64,000 nucleotides of DNA, taken from NCBI GenBank assembly GCA_950295325.1, contig OX485806.1, positions 4,216,001 to 4,280,000 of the forward strand, in the 5' to 3' direction. The position numbers were made by a program, and so were the translations under genes. Below are positions 1 to 12,500 of the stretch, one piece after another. The notes under the pieces are model-generated. The model saw nothing but the letters and a program-made list of their open reading frames with translations, did not search any database and was not told the DNA's origin. This DNA comes from Polytrichum commune. Taxonomy: Eukaryota > Streptophyta > Polytrichopsida > Polytrichales > Polytrichaceae. Within the stretch, counting starts at the first letter, position 1, and the number at the start of each line of letters is the position of its first letter.

Positions 1-2766
1 GCAATCCATGTCTAAGAATAGTTGCTATCATTTCTATCATAAGATGTGCCCATAGAAGTGCAGATATAAAATTTCAATTTGTCCAAAATACATGAATAAG
101 TCTAGATTTGCTTAGAATATAGTTTTTATGCTATTTGTGCATGGAGACGATTATTTTCAAGTGAACTCCCGGCTAAGGGAATGAGACTACTAATTTCTAT
201 TGGACTATCCATGTTGAAGGTGTCCGTATTTTTTAATTTATTTTTTGGTTTTTTGTTTTTGTGATTTTTTTGGACGTTATATGGAAGAAATCGTGTAAGT
301 AAGAAACTTGTAAATCCATTATACATGATTTAAGATGAAATGAAAGGTAGATTCTGGTTGTTGGGGTCTACAAGCATGTGCATATACCATAATAACAGAA
401 AATTGGATTAATAATTTTGGACATTATCAAATTTTGTTCTACAACCAAAATGAGAAGAATGTTAACGCATGTGGATGTGCATCATCGTGGCTAATAATAT
501 GATATGGTCCTAAGATTCTATTGCTAGATGAGTTGAATTTGGTACAAGAGCTTTGAATCTATACTCTAGATCTAAATCTTTGTACAGATAAGATTTTAAC
601 TTAATATTGATATGAACTACTTATTAAAAAAAAAAATTGACATATGCAAGGGGCATCCAACTTAAAGGAGTTTGGTGTTAAACATCACATGGCACCCATC
701 TAGTTTCATCTTCAACCCATAGTGGATAACCTCTCTGTAAGCCTACACCCATAATATCTACCTATTCCACAACTTATGCAACCCATTGGCTACCCAAGTA
801 GTGGGGGTCTCTCCAATGAGTTGACATCAACAACAACACAAACAATGAACCTTTCATAGGTGTACTTATGCAACAAATACCCATATTTTAGTGAGTATTT
901 TAATGGAAATGGTGGTTTTAGCTAGAATAACTGAGCATGCAAAGGCTTCCATCAACCTTGTCCAAGGTTTATTTGGACATGTTTGCCTCTAGTGCGTTGA
1001 GGACTCCACATGAAAGACTTGGGTAGGAGAATATGATAGAATATCAATTTTGGTTGCTAAGGAAGCAAGCGTATCAATGAAGAATCTTTTTGTTTGTGGA
1101 ATACCGCCACCTTTCAGTGATGGATAGTATGTGGACTGACCATGCTTTGTAAACTATTGTAGGTAAGGAAACCATGATAGAACGGGTAGACTAGATATGA
1201 ATGTTTAGGAAGTGAAACAATGCTTTGTTTTGCCAATGGAAAATTGGGCACGGAATCTCATCCCCCGTTTGCTTGCCAAAAAACAACGTACCACCCAAAA
1301 TTGACTTGCGGGGCAATGATTAAAGAGGTGGACTACATGGAAGGTGTATTGGAAGGCAACCTCAAAACCTAAAGTTGAAGACTTGAAAACCATATTCCAA
1401 GTTACATGTTGGGGGATTGATAAAATGTATCCTCTCATATGTTGGCCATCCTAATCCACATGTAAGTGCTTCGCCAACAATATGCCTAAACATATTGGCA
1501 ACAACTTTGTTGATGTCGACGAACTCTATTTTGTTTGCCTAAACAATTGACACATGAAATTGTGCTCTAATTTAGGTAAGAAAACCCTGAATAGATCCTT
1601 TGGAGGGCATTCGCATTTCTTTGTTAGTGTTCTTACAATGAAATATCATAACTTATTGGACCCACAAAATAGCAAGTGTTAAAACCAACAACCCCTCAAA
1701 ACTATCACTCTAAAGTCTTCATTAAAAGTGAAGTGTATATGTTTTGAAAATGTCCCATGTTAGTTTTAGATCACCTATCAACGATCTTTTGAGCTCTAAT
1801 GACTTTAGACCTCTAATGACTTTGCATACGGGCTTCACATTTGACATGCTTTGGTGCATCAGAATCCCTGTCGATCACTCACAAGAATCATTTAAGACTT
1901 TTTAAATCCAACAATAGTATCCATGCTCAGTGCTTAAAGTGATGGTTTTAGCAGCATCTACCTTAGTAATCTGTATGGACTTCCAACCACCATTCCCAAG
2001 AGGGTTAAATAACTGAAAAATGTGCAAAGGTCTCCCACATGAAGAGTGACGTGAAGGTCATTTAAGGTAAACCCTGAAAGGAGCAGAGAATAAGGTGACC
2101 TCAAATTGACTATATGTTATAGTGAAGTGTTAGTTTGATGATAATAATAACGATGATACTGATGACTTCCTGAAGTATGACTCGAGGACCTAAATTGGAG
2201 TTGACATAGAAGATAGGAATTGTGAAGGGTTATGTTTTGGTTGAGTTTCTAAAATTGCAACCATTTTTTATTTTGATCTCCACAAAACCACTAGAGGAGC
2301 AGTTTCCTTTGAAAAAGACCTTAAATCCAAATACGACCACAATCACTGCAGACACACAAGGTAATGAAGCTTGTGAAATTCACCTCTGGATTAAGTTACA
2401 AGTTGATGGGTGGGAAAATGATCCTCTGCAACTTAAAAGACTTTCAAGGATCAACAAAGTGGTGGACAGACGAGAAGGTCTCCCTACACATACAACCCAG
2501 TGCATAAACCTGGGACACCAAAAGATGTCATCAACACTACCTGTCACACTTACTCTAACCTTCTATCCCACTAACTCCAGCCCTGTCACACTTCCTCTAG
2601 ATCTGCTAGCACTTACTGCTGTCATGTAATTGAACACCTCTTTGTCATTTACACATATTGGGTTCACTGAACAGAAATCAAGGCAAAAAATACAAAAAAA
2701 CACAAGCATCTAGCATATAAGACTGCCGTGTTTGATTTACAGTTTTCGGCACCGATGCAACCTAAC
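1..2766. other. No recognisable gene; AT-rich flank
   Basis: I see no gene here. The longest open frame (2222-2629, plus) has no recognisable motif and no supporting splice or repeat context. A short stretch near 1923-1975 resembles one near 51785-51835 (both contain a 'cttaaagtga' core followed by 'catctacctta'), which suggests old dispersed repeat DNA. The last 60 bases before 2767 are probably the 3' untranslated region of the minus-strand gene to the right. Confidence 0.5.
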
Positions 2767-4586
2767 TTAGACAGCGCCTGCAGGCCCCGGAACCTTGTTG
2801 GCAGTTCCATACATGGGAGCACCCTGGGCAGGGTACCCATAGGCAGGCTGCCCTTGGGATTGCATGGGGTACTGTGTTTGCTGCATGGGGTATTGAGCAG
2901 GGTATGCGACATTTTCTTGAGGATAGCGTCTGTACCTGTTCCGGAAACATGTTAAGCACAGGCATAAGAGTAAAAGTGCCCCTATGATAGACCCAATTAT
3001 GGACAACACCAGACGCCATGTTGCGAACCTCCTTCGCGTGCCTGCATGACATACATGGAAAGCAATTAGCGACTGAGGTAATAAGCAGGCTCAATTCGGT
3101 TACTTATCTTGGTTGGACATCTATATTGAAGTGATGTGTGTTTAGGTGTGGGATTAAGATTAGATACCAAAAAAACTTGTGTAGAAGGCATTGGACTACA
3201 TGCTCAAAATCTGTTAACTATTCAGGCACTGTTTTTAGGTTCAATAGTCAACATAATTAAGGGAACCACTATGACCATTTAAACAAGAGAATCATCTTCA
3301 CTTTGATATTGAAGAAGATATTCATGAGCTCCAGAAATTATGAGGAAAATGGCTGCAGCCGTATCTGGATTAGGTAACCATCATGTACTAAACGGGTGGT
3401 TGATAATCAACTACCTGATATCCTAAGAAGAGTGGACTAATAGGAAATATGTCTGGTGTCTTAATCTTAAGACCCGTCTACTTTCATGAGAACCTCGCCA
3501 TGAATCCCTGCACCAAAATTAATGGTCTTCTCACTTCTTGTACTCAGGGAATATTGACCAGGATTCCCGCACCTAGCTTTCTGTTTCCTACTAAATTGTT
3601 TGTAATGGGCAACAGAAGACCTTTGTTTTTCCACTTCCTGCAGAACAGCGTTCCAAAATTCACAAAATGGGGTCATTTGATATTGGTTTGAGTGAAGTTA
3701 AGTTTACTCACATCCTGAGCCAGTCATTGTCCCATCTCCATAATAACCGCGCCTACAATAGCAGTAGTAGGAGCTTTGCGTATTGTAGCAGTAAGCATTT
3801 GTAGCACAGTTGTTTGTTGTCGAACATTCATCGGTAGCTGTTCACACCAACGACAACGACAACACTGGGAAACATTAATTACTCAAAATACACTAATGTC
3901 AGATATAATCTGCGTTATCTTTTTAAGTACACTAATGTCAGATATACCAGGTTGCCCCCTATTTATGCTCAAAGTGCTCAGAAACAGGTCAAATCTATGT
4001 ATTTCCTCCTTTCCATCTCCACTGGTCCAATTGTTGCACTGAAATTATATTGACAAGGTATGGTACCAATTGAGGGAGATAATACACAAAAGTGGAGAAT
4101 AAATTACAGTAATATAGAGATGGTCAGTATCACAATTAATAGATGTAAAGAGAGTCAAGGAAAGGAGGAAGCAGTATAATTATAAGTCGTAAGCCTTAGT
4201 GTTTCAGCAGACGGCAAATATAAATAGGTCTTTGAAACAGCCATGGATTTGACCGACAAAACTTTGACCTTTCTTTACACAACAATTATCTACAGTAAGA
4301 CAATTTCATTTTTTTGTCAGAGTATATTTTGGTCTCTCTAGAAACACTTTGGCAAACAAACTTCCACGAAAGAACTACATACACAAGACATAACCCATTA
4401 AACAAGACATAAACCCTTAACCACTCACAGGGGTTAACTTCCAAGGGTTTCCACATGCTACACCACCAAGTTTCTTTCATGAGAGAGATTCTTACATTGA
4501 GCCTCCACAATCTGAACTGCTAAGATTGAAAGCAAAGCTAGTGAGGCTACCAACCCCAACATCCGCCACGTGGTACCTCCTGTCAT
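2767..4586 (-). CDS. EGF-domain type I membrane protein (3 exons, 163 aa)
   Basis: Spliced gene read from the minus strand. Exons are 4586-4496, 3837-3712 and 3041-2767 (stop TAA at 2767-2769). Coding length is 91+126+275=492 nt, so 163 residues. Donors are GTAAGA and GTGAGT; acceptors end in CAG. Both introns are phase 1, so the EGF module sits on a symmetric 1-1 exon, as is usual for this domain. Residues 1-30 form a signal peptide (hydrophobic GLVASLALLSILAV). Residues 32-73 form one EGF module with six cysteines (35, 41, 47, 56, 58, 73); TDEC, Asn49 and Tyr54 fit the calcium-binding type. Residues about 83-105 form a transmembrane helix rich in Leu/Ile/Cys, followed by Arg-rich FRNRYRRY and a Pro/Gln/Tyr/Gly-rich cytosolic tail with repeated YPMQ and YPAQ. 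There is no kinase domain, unlike wall-associated kinases. The function is unknown; a cell-surface adhesion or sensing role is inference. Further symmetric exons inside the 658-nt first intron cannot be excluded. Confidence 0.78.
3712..3837 (-). other. EGF_CA exon (phase 1-1)
   Basis: This 126-nt exon encodes the whole EGF module except its sixth cysteine, which is split across the next junction (T|GC). The order is D-E-C-x5-C-x5-C-x8-C-x-C-x2-G-Y-x-G-D-G. The acceptor is GTGTGAACAG and the donor GTGAGTAAAC. A frame kept open only between these splice sites, plus exact EGF spacing, is the main support for the gene. Confidence 0.85.
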
Positions 4587-6589
4587 TACCCCTGCGAAAT
4601 CAACCTGGAGTTATTAGCCCTCAAACAACCCAGCCTCCACAGCACATGAAAAAAAAAATCTTTGACGGCATCTCTACCTTGCTGCATGCGCAGAACTCTT
4701 AACAAAAAGATGTACAGCGAAGAGCTAAACTTGGCCTCGGCTTTGCGTTTCTGTCTCAAAAGAAAGGAAATTTTTAATAACTAAACCCCATCCGCCTCCA
4801 CCAAAAAGCAGTAGGCGGAGTGAACCTGGATGACATAGCTGAAATTCTGAACTCAGATGATGCAGAAAACTGACAGGGAAGTTGCCATAAACTCATAGGC
4901 AAAATTCAGGGATAACTCATAAACCCCTCTTAACTTCCGGAACAGAGTTTTCCATCCACATCTTGCAATCAAAAAGCACAAGAAAAGATATCTGACCCAC
5001 CCGCGGTGGAATTCGCCCGAATTGGCGAAACTGAGAAACCTCAAAACCCGACAAGTGGAACAGGAAATCCACAATTCAAAGCTGGAAATCACTGGACTGG
5101 CGAGAACTGGTGATGGGCTGCAGCGCTTGAAGATGAAGAAGGCAGGGACGGAGGTCGATGTAAGTGAGGTGGCTTCTGTCGGTCCTCCACCCGTCATACG
5201 TGCAGAGAACTTGCTGTTGACGTTACCCACGTGGCGGGTTTCTACAAATGAGCGGCGAAAAGGTCCACGAAGAGTGCTGACTCGGCAGTGCCAACTGGCA
5301 AGTGAAGACTGCATTTAGCAGGAGTAGGTACGGGTGGTAGGTGACTGTATATTATTGAGCAGCGTGACCGAGCAGCAAATTGAAATTGCCAAAACCCACG
5401 AGTCACCATCATTGACCTCGTGAACAATCATTCCCTTCATAAATCTGGGCTATCTGCATTGACAATTCAGATGCGGCCTTTGCTGTTGTGATTGGGATTC
5501 GAGAGTCCTCCATTTGCTAATTGAGGGAACTGGCAATTCTGCATTGCGTTGACCACCAACGCTACACTAACGCCAACGAGAGGCCGGGAGCACAACATCT
5601 TTGTGGCCTTTACAAGCAGTCTCGCGTGCGTTCATCGCAGGAGCTTGTAGTTGGCTGGCAATAATTCAAGTGTCGGATCAGAGTTTCAAAGAAAGCATGT
5701 TTGTTCACCATCCAGTTCAACCTATTCATGGTTCTATTGTGTAACGGTGACAACAATATTCATGAGCAAACTGTGTCTTCTATGAATATTTGCAACATTC
5801 GATTAACAAAAATTGGGTGTCTGGTGTTTCAGAGACATGGAGTAACGCCAGACCCTAAAATTCTACCCAAAAACACTTTGGGCACCCTCATCATCACGTG
5901 CGTTGAGCAGATTGCATCACGAAACTTGTCCTGGCAACTGTAGGTTTAAATAATCTTGACAGTTCAAGGGGCTGTTGTCTTGGAGAAATTAGTGCTTTGG
6001 CGCCACTGCCAAGACGATTAGCAAAAGAATCCTTGAATTACCACGAATGTAGGATCTCTTTCAGCATGGGGGGTCAGAAAGGCATGTCCTATAAGGAAGC
6101 TTCCGATAGGCATATATTGTCGTGCAGATTGCAGATGGAGGCTGTGAATTTGGCTTGCCCTAAAGTCAGAAATCTCTTACTGAGGAACAATAATACTGTG
6201 CACTTGGGTTTTTAAGAGGTGGCATTTTATTTCTCAGATCACGTTACACATGTCACTAAACAGACACTAAAAAAGTTCAAGCGATCGATGAGCCTCTACA
6301 CTAAGTGGGAAAATAGGTAACACTAAACTGTAATCCCATCAACTTCACCTCGCTCCGCTTCGAACTGCTTGCAGCGTGTCTCTTGCAGCAAAATCACAGT
6401 GAACTCGAAATGAAGAGTGCCGGGAGGCATGGCCGAGCCGTTCTTATTTTTCACGACTTGCAGCCGACAGCTTCTACCTGGGATGTTGTAACTGAAGGCG
6501 AGTTCTACCATCAGGTCTAATCAGTGCAGGTTTACTCTTGGATACTGGTATCTACAAAGGGGGAAGGGAGGGTTGGGGGAGCAATCAGT
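4587..6589. other. Spacer between the two minus-strand genes
   Basis: The left part should hold the 5' leader and promoter of the EGF gene; the right part should hold the 3' untranslated region of the beta-helix gene. Overlapping open frames at 4853-5314 (minus) and 5022-5318 (plus) have no recognisable domain. A minus-strand frame at 6323-6511 lies behind a strong pyrimidine-rich acceptor (CCCCCCTTTGTAG, about 6560) and may belong to an alternative 3' exon, but its frame does not connect to the upstream exon without a stop. Confidence 0.4.
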
Positions 6590-9500
6590 TCAGTCGGACT
6601 GGCCATCATCAAAGAGATCGACGCACACATCGTCCTGGTTACCGATTCCACCACAGCCGTTCACGAACTCCTCCGTGTCGTCTTGAGCTGAGAAAAATTG
6701 TTTTGCTTTCATCATGAGGACCCTCTTCACCTTCACCGGGAGTTTCTTTTGTCCCTGCATTCAACCCAAGAATTTCTCTTGCAATAAGAAGTACGGAAGA
6801 GCAGGTCCAGTGTAGGCTTCAATTTCTCTTCAAGCTCATCACAATTGGGGATTAGAGTGTTGTTAAGAAAACCCTAACCTAACCTAACCGATCCTCCTGA
6901 GTGATGGATTTTTTTGGCAAGAAGGTAAATTATTATGGAGAAAGGTTTAGGGTACTAGGAATGAGGTTACCTCAAATTCGGCAAACTTGCAGTCTGCGGC
7001 AAGGATGCTGGAGGTAAGATAATCATCCTCGCTACCATCGATGAACACCTTGGCGGCTTGGGCAGGGCTCATCCCATGAGCCTGGTGCAGCTTCACGTAC
7101 ACCTCCTTCGTCTCTTGGTACGTTTGCCCTTCACAGTGAACAACAATTTCACCCGTCAAATTGGTAGTGTCCTATGAAGCCATATATTAGTCATATTCCT
7201 GTCTCTTTCTGTGGCATAACATCGGAGTTGACGAAATGGGTTTTGAGTTTCTGTGTATTTTTAATCAATAGACATCAGTATGAGGTGGTGTACCTAGAAT
7301 GCCATGAACCACTGGAGAGACCTTGATCTGGTTCATTTTGAAGTTAATCTGTGATGTCCACAAGAAGTTCTTAAAATGTCAGAAACTCACCTAAATTCAG
7401 AAGTGAAATCCACACATTCAGTTTTTGACCGATACATTAGTTTTGGTTTTGACCTGAAAATCTTCATGATCAACTTACATAATTGGCTCCAGATCCATGT
7501 TGTCCCGTCGTGGCCTTCATAATAGTAATGTTGAAGTCAAGAACCCCAGGCAACAAGATATGTATGCTGGTGGGGAAGTGGCTGATGGTCAAATCGTTCG
7601 CGGCACTCTTAAATTCGTGAGCTTCAGGTAGCTCCACCTACACAATCGAAACATATCCTCGTCTTGGTAAAAATATGAGATGAATTTTCACTATAGAACT
7701 CAAAGCTGAGCTTCTGAGAGGTATCTCAAACATTGCAGGAGAGGAAATTTCACAGTTGTAGCTCCACATTTTCCTAGCCATATAGTACGGAGAGTCAGGT
7801 GCTAATTGATCTATCACTGACATATCCAACTGTTTATGTTACTCCTATTCGTAATCTTGTCTCTCGACAGTTTTAATTGCAAATTATATTGATTCACATC
7901 AGCTTTTACTAAGTTCTACTACGAGAAACTAGAGTGAGATTGAGAAGTTGAATTTGACAGAGATATGATGATCTTCTAGGTGGTACGGTATTTTGCACAT
8001 TATTAATATCTTTCTCAATTTCCACCATGGCTTACATTGTTAATAAGAACCGCCGGTTGTGCAGAGAATCGGCTTGCATGGGGATGGGCTTGCGCATTGA
8101 CAAGGATGTTATAATCCTCATAAAGGAAAGCAAGCATCGAGATAAACTGTATCACCAGGAGGTCAGATAATTAAATACCACCCAGTCTCTTATTCATGGC
8201 AATTAATAGTTCAACTTCATTGTCTACTGGGTGCATTTCCAGTCGTTAAAGTAGTAAACATCGATCAACTCTTTCGCTTCGTTGAGCCAGATCAATTCAA
8301 TTCTAACATTGTAGTATTTGGGCTAATTTGAAACTTCTTAAAATGGCCACAATGGGTAGTAAAAGTGACTCCTTGATTGTATTGTATTATAATATTTTCA
8401 CTCACTGAGCTGTTCTTATGAAGCCCACGGAAGAGCTGCATGTTGACTTGCAGCTGCTTGTCACTGATGACACAGTAGTCACGGTTTGGTTTCCCGTGGA
8501 AGTCGAACCTCTCCCCATGCTTTCCGAAGAAATGAGGGTCTCCCTCCACAAAGCCCTTGGGCTTGTGTTTATGGGGCTTAGACACTGGGCAATTACATTG
8601 GCAAGGTGGAGGTGCAGCTACTGTGGGTGGTGGGGGAGCAGGCGGGGCATTTTCAACCTGAGCCACTGGAGGATGTGCTGTTGGGGGCGGTCTTGCTAAT
8701 ATGGGTGTGGGCATCGGGATTGGCTGTGGTGCAGGGACTGGCTGTGGTGCAGGCACTGGGACCATCACAGGTGGGGGTGGAGATGGTGGAGGTGGTGATA
8801 GTGAAGGTGGAGGAGGTGAAGGCGGTGGTGGAGAAGGTGGTGGAGGTGAGAGTGGGGGTGATGAAGGTGGAGGTGGAGGTGAGGGAGGAGGGGGATGTGG
8901 AGGAGGGGGATGGCGGGCATGATGGGGGTGAGGTGGATGGGGGCTTGGTGGAGGTGGAGATGGAGATGGTGGGGGTGGTGGAGGAGGAGGAGAAGGTGGG
9001 GGTGGAGATGGAGGAGGGGGGCTAGGCGGGGGTGGAGAAGGAGGAGGTGGCGATGGTGGTGGAGGGGAAGGAGGGGGTGGCGATGGTGGAGGAGGGGAAG
9101 GTGGGGGTGGAGATGGAGGAGGGGGGCTCGGTGGGGGTGGTGAAGGAGGGGGTGGAGATGGTGGTGGAGGCGATGGAGGAGGAGGTGAAGGTGGTGGTGG
9201 AGATGGTGGGGGTGGTGATGGAGGTGGAGGGGAAGGAGGGGGTGGTGATGGAGGTGGAGGGGAAGGAGGGGGTGGAGATGGTGGAGGAGGTGAAGGAGGG
9301 GGTGGAGATGGTGGAGGAGGTGAAGGTGGAGGCGGAGATGGAGGTGGGGGTGAAGGCGGGGGAGGCGATGGAGGGGGAGGTGAAGGAGGCGGGGGAGATG
9401 GCGGAGGAGGTGGAGGAATTGCACATTCCGGAGGTACCCAGTCACACAGCGGAGCTGGTGGATCGGGACATGTTGTGCCTGCAGTACGAAGACCCAACCA

Positions 9501-12500
9501 CGAGCAGTTAGGACATCAAAACTCATGGCACACATCAAACGGCATGTCATTCACATCGGAGCCTGGACCATAATCCCAAGGAATTACTCACTCGACAGCG
9601 ACAGCTTACCGTTCAATGGGTTGTCGAGGAACAAATCATCAGAGGGTAAAGTCTGCAACACAATGCACATTGCACACACCCGCTTTGTCTTAGAAAAACA
9701 ACACTCTCATGTAGCAACAATCATCACGGCAATATTGTGAAGAGGAGATTATTGAGATCCCGATAATGTTGTTTGATTGTGATTGTCGAAGTGATTGAAG
9801 GTAGATTCAGAGTTCAATATGCATACGGAGTATTGCGCTTCTTTGCTGGGGCAGAAGTCGCACCGTCGCCCACCGCACAAGATAGCCCAGTCACTCTGGA
9901 AAACACAGCGAGTTCTCACAATTGTGATGATTTCCAGATTCGATCGTGGCAAGCATGGTTGATGATTTTGAAGAACTTTCACTGTCAGATTATACAGCAA
10001 AAGCACTCATGTGATTCTGGAAAGCAATTTGGTCACGTGAGCTCGGTTAAGGCAATGCATACCAGTGCTCTACAGCGAATGAAGGTGGCACTGGCGTGGT
10101 GCTTGACTGCAACCGCGTGGCCATTCTGCAAGCACAAAGGCCGTGGTGGAAATACATCATCAGCTCATGTCAGATTCAGCCGATCATCGTCGGCAATGTA
10201 TGTGAATGACATTCACTGCAATGTGGTCTGGAATTGCCGATGCATGCTCACCTTGTCCATGGTCATGCCGGAGAATTTGGTCATGTAAGCTTTGAACACA
10301 ACCCCTCGCGTCCGACCACGCCCTGCTTGCAGTTCCACGTCCCCGCCGGACATCTGTATTCGGACTACGAGATGGTTAGGTATTTTGATGCAAATCAGCT
10401 TCAAAGATTTTGGGTTTCATCATCAGAGACATAATTGGGGAATTGATTGGGAGGATGGAACAGTATGGTGTACCCCAGCTGTGTTATTCACGAAGCTCGT
10501 CATCTTCACTTGGCCGATCGCACCGCTTGACAGCCAGGCCAGTAAGATTGCCCCTCCGTCTACCTGCATAGCTCAAATCACCCAGTGTCAGACACCCAAT
10601 TCGCCGAACATTGACTAAATGAGCAAAGTACTTCATCAAAAAAACATGGATATTAAAAAAATTATTTCAACTCTTTGGGCATGTTGCATGTTGTGTTTCA
10701 GGAATTGCTGGGATTTGTGGACTTTACTGCGGCGGTGTTGTTGACGAAACTGCAAGTGGTGCACTCAAATTTGGCACCGCCCTGACGCATGCACTGCGGT
10801 GGAGCATCGTCGACGTAGACTGCACCTCCCCAGCTCGCATTGTTGCTCCAGAAAGCAGTGTTCACCACTGTCACGCAGGTGGTGAGGCCGCACTCCTCTT
10901 GCATCTCCGGTGTCTTGGGCATCACATACTCCTCGCTCGATCCCACAAACAGCGCCGCGCCCCTGGAAGCCTGCATTGCGCACATCCATGGACGATTATA
11001 ATTTAGGCCACATACACCTAAATTCAATCAAGTAGGAGGAGGGCATTCAAATGGCTTGTGATCAGGTATCTGTTCAAGTCGCCAAAGGTAGAAAATCGAA
11101 ACTTGCCATGTTCTTCTCGAAAACGCAGCTGCGGATATGGGCCAACGCTCCTGCCTTCACCATCACTGCTCCTCCGCTCCCCTGCTCACATAAACCCCAA
11201 GATCCATACCCACAATATATAAGTTCCTCATAAGTTCATGGCTCCATGGAGAATTTCATATTATATAGGAGGTCAAATCCTGGAGTTTGACAATAAATGC
11301 AGCACTTGGGAGCAGGCACATGCAGATCGAGGAGTGATGATGAGGAGGAGGAGGGTGACTTACAGAGGCAGTGTTGTTGTAGAAGAGGACGTTGAGAGCC
11401 AAGAGCCGGCCACCGCCACCGAGGACGTTGCCTGCCACCAGCACTGCAGATCCTTCACTGCACATGCCTCCGGTGATTTCCAGGTTTTTGAGAGTCAGTG
11501 TCCCGCTGATGCCTACCACGAAGATCTGGCCCATTCCCTTCCCATCGATCACACATGGGCCGTCAGTGCACGCACCCATGATTGTGATCTTCACGGTCAC
11601 CTCCGGAAGCGGCAACGAGTCTGCACACCAAACTCACCAACACTAAGAATTAGATACCCTCGTTGTGCCAAATTGATCTTTCCATCGATTCATATACAGT
11701 TTGCATAGCTTCAGCAAATATTTGAGAAAATTATATACTACCTGAAACATCGATGTCGTGTTGGATGACAATCTGGGGCTCCATGTCGAGGATGGCCTGT
11801 ACCAGGCAAAGCGCATCCGAGCACTCCGCTGGCCTCGGCCATATCGTCGTAGCTGGAGCATCTGCAAATCCAAAAGAGGTCATACATCAACCTTCACATG
11901 TGATCGTCGTAACCTTCAGAATTGATGAGCTTCAACATAACATCGATCAGATTACCATGTCACCCTATAAGCATGACCAGCGACTTATTCGTTTACGAGG
12001 ATTAATCCATGGAAAAGGCAAGTTACAGCAATGTCAGGATATGACTACGGATTCACCAGTGCTGAAAAACTCCGGTTTAACTGCCTCGCCTTCCTGGTGC
12101 AAAGTGACATGGCAGCCGGCTGTGTGTGACAGCACGGGATAGAACACATGGTTGTAGTGCTTCGAGATGGGCTTCACCAATGCCAGCTCCTTCGAATGGT
12201 GATGATGGCTTTCGATTTCTTTGTAGTCCTGCAGACCAAGCTCAAACACAAGTGATTACGCAGCTGTAAAGGTGATGAAATCATGTCAAATCATAATATC
12301 TTCTTCCCCAACTGCACTAAGTAATCATTTAATCACCCTTGAAACCCATATCTCAAGATATATACGATAATCTGCATAGAGTTTAGAAAAAAAAATTCAA
12401 CGGTCATGCAAAGAGAGAAACCACCTACACAGGTATAGCTGATTCAAAGCTTCCTCTCACCTTATGGTTGTGAGCAGAATTACTTGGCACAGCTTCACGG

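Noticed and set aside
2222..2629. 135-codon plus frame
   Set aside because: No domain, no splice context and no similarity seen; expected by chance at this length in repeat-derived DNA.
4853..5318. Overlapping frames on both strands upstream of the EGF gene
   Set aside because: Neither has a recognisable motif; the region is more likely leader or promoter of the minus-strand gene.
6323..6511. 62-codon minus frame after a strong acceptor
   Set aside because: Upstream in-frame stop and no phase match to exon 17; possibly 3' untranslated sequence.
6869..6889. CCTAA-type telomere-like run
   Set aside because: Only three or four short units inside an intron; not the plant CCCTAAA telomere repeat and too short to mean an interstitial telomere.
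8606..9511. Several plus-strand glycine- or glutamate/valine-rich open frames
   Set aside because: They are the antisense of the Ser-Pro4 repeat; the minus strand has splice sites, the root cap domain and consistent phase.
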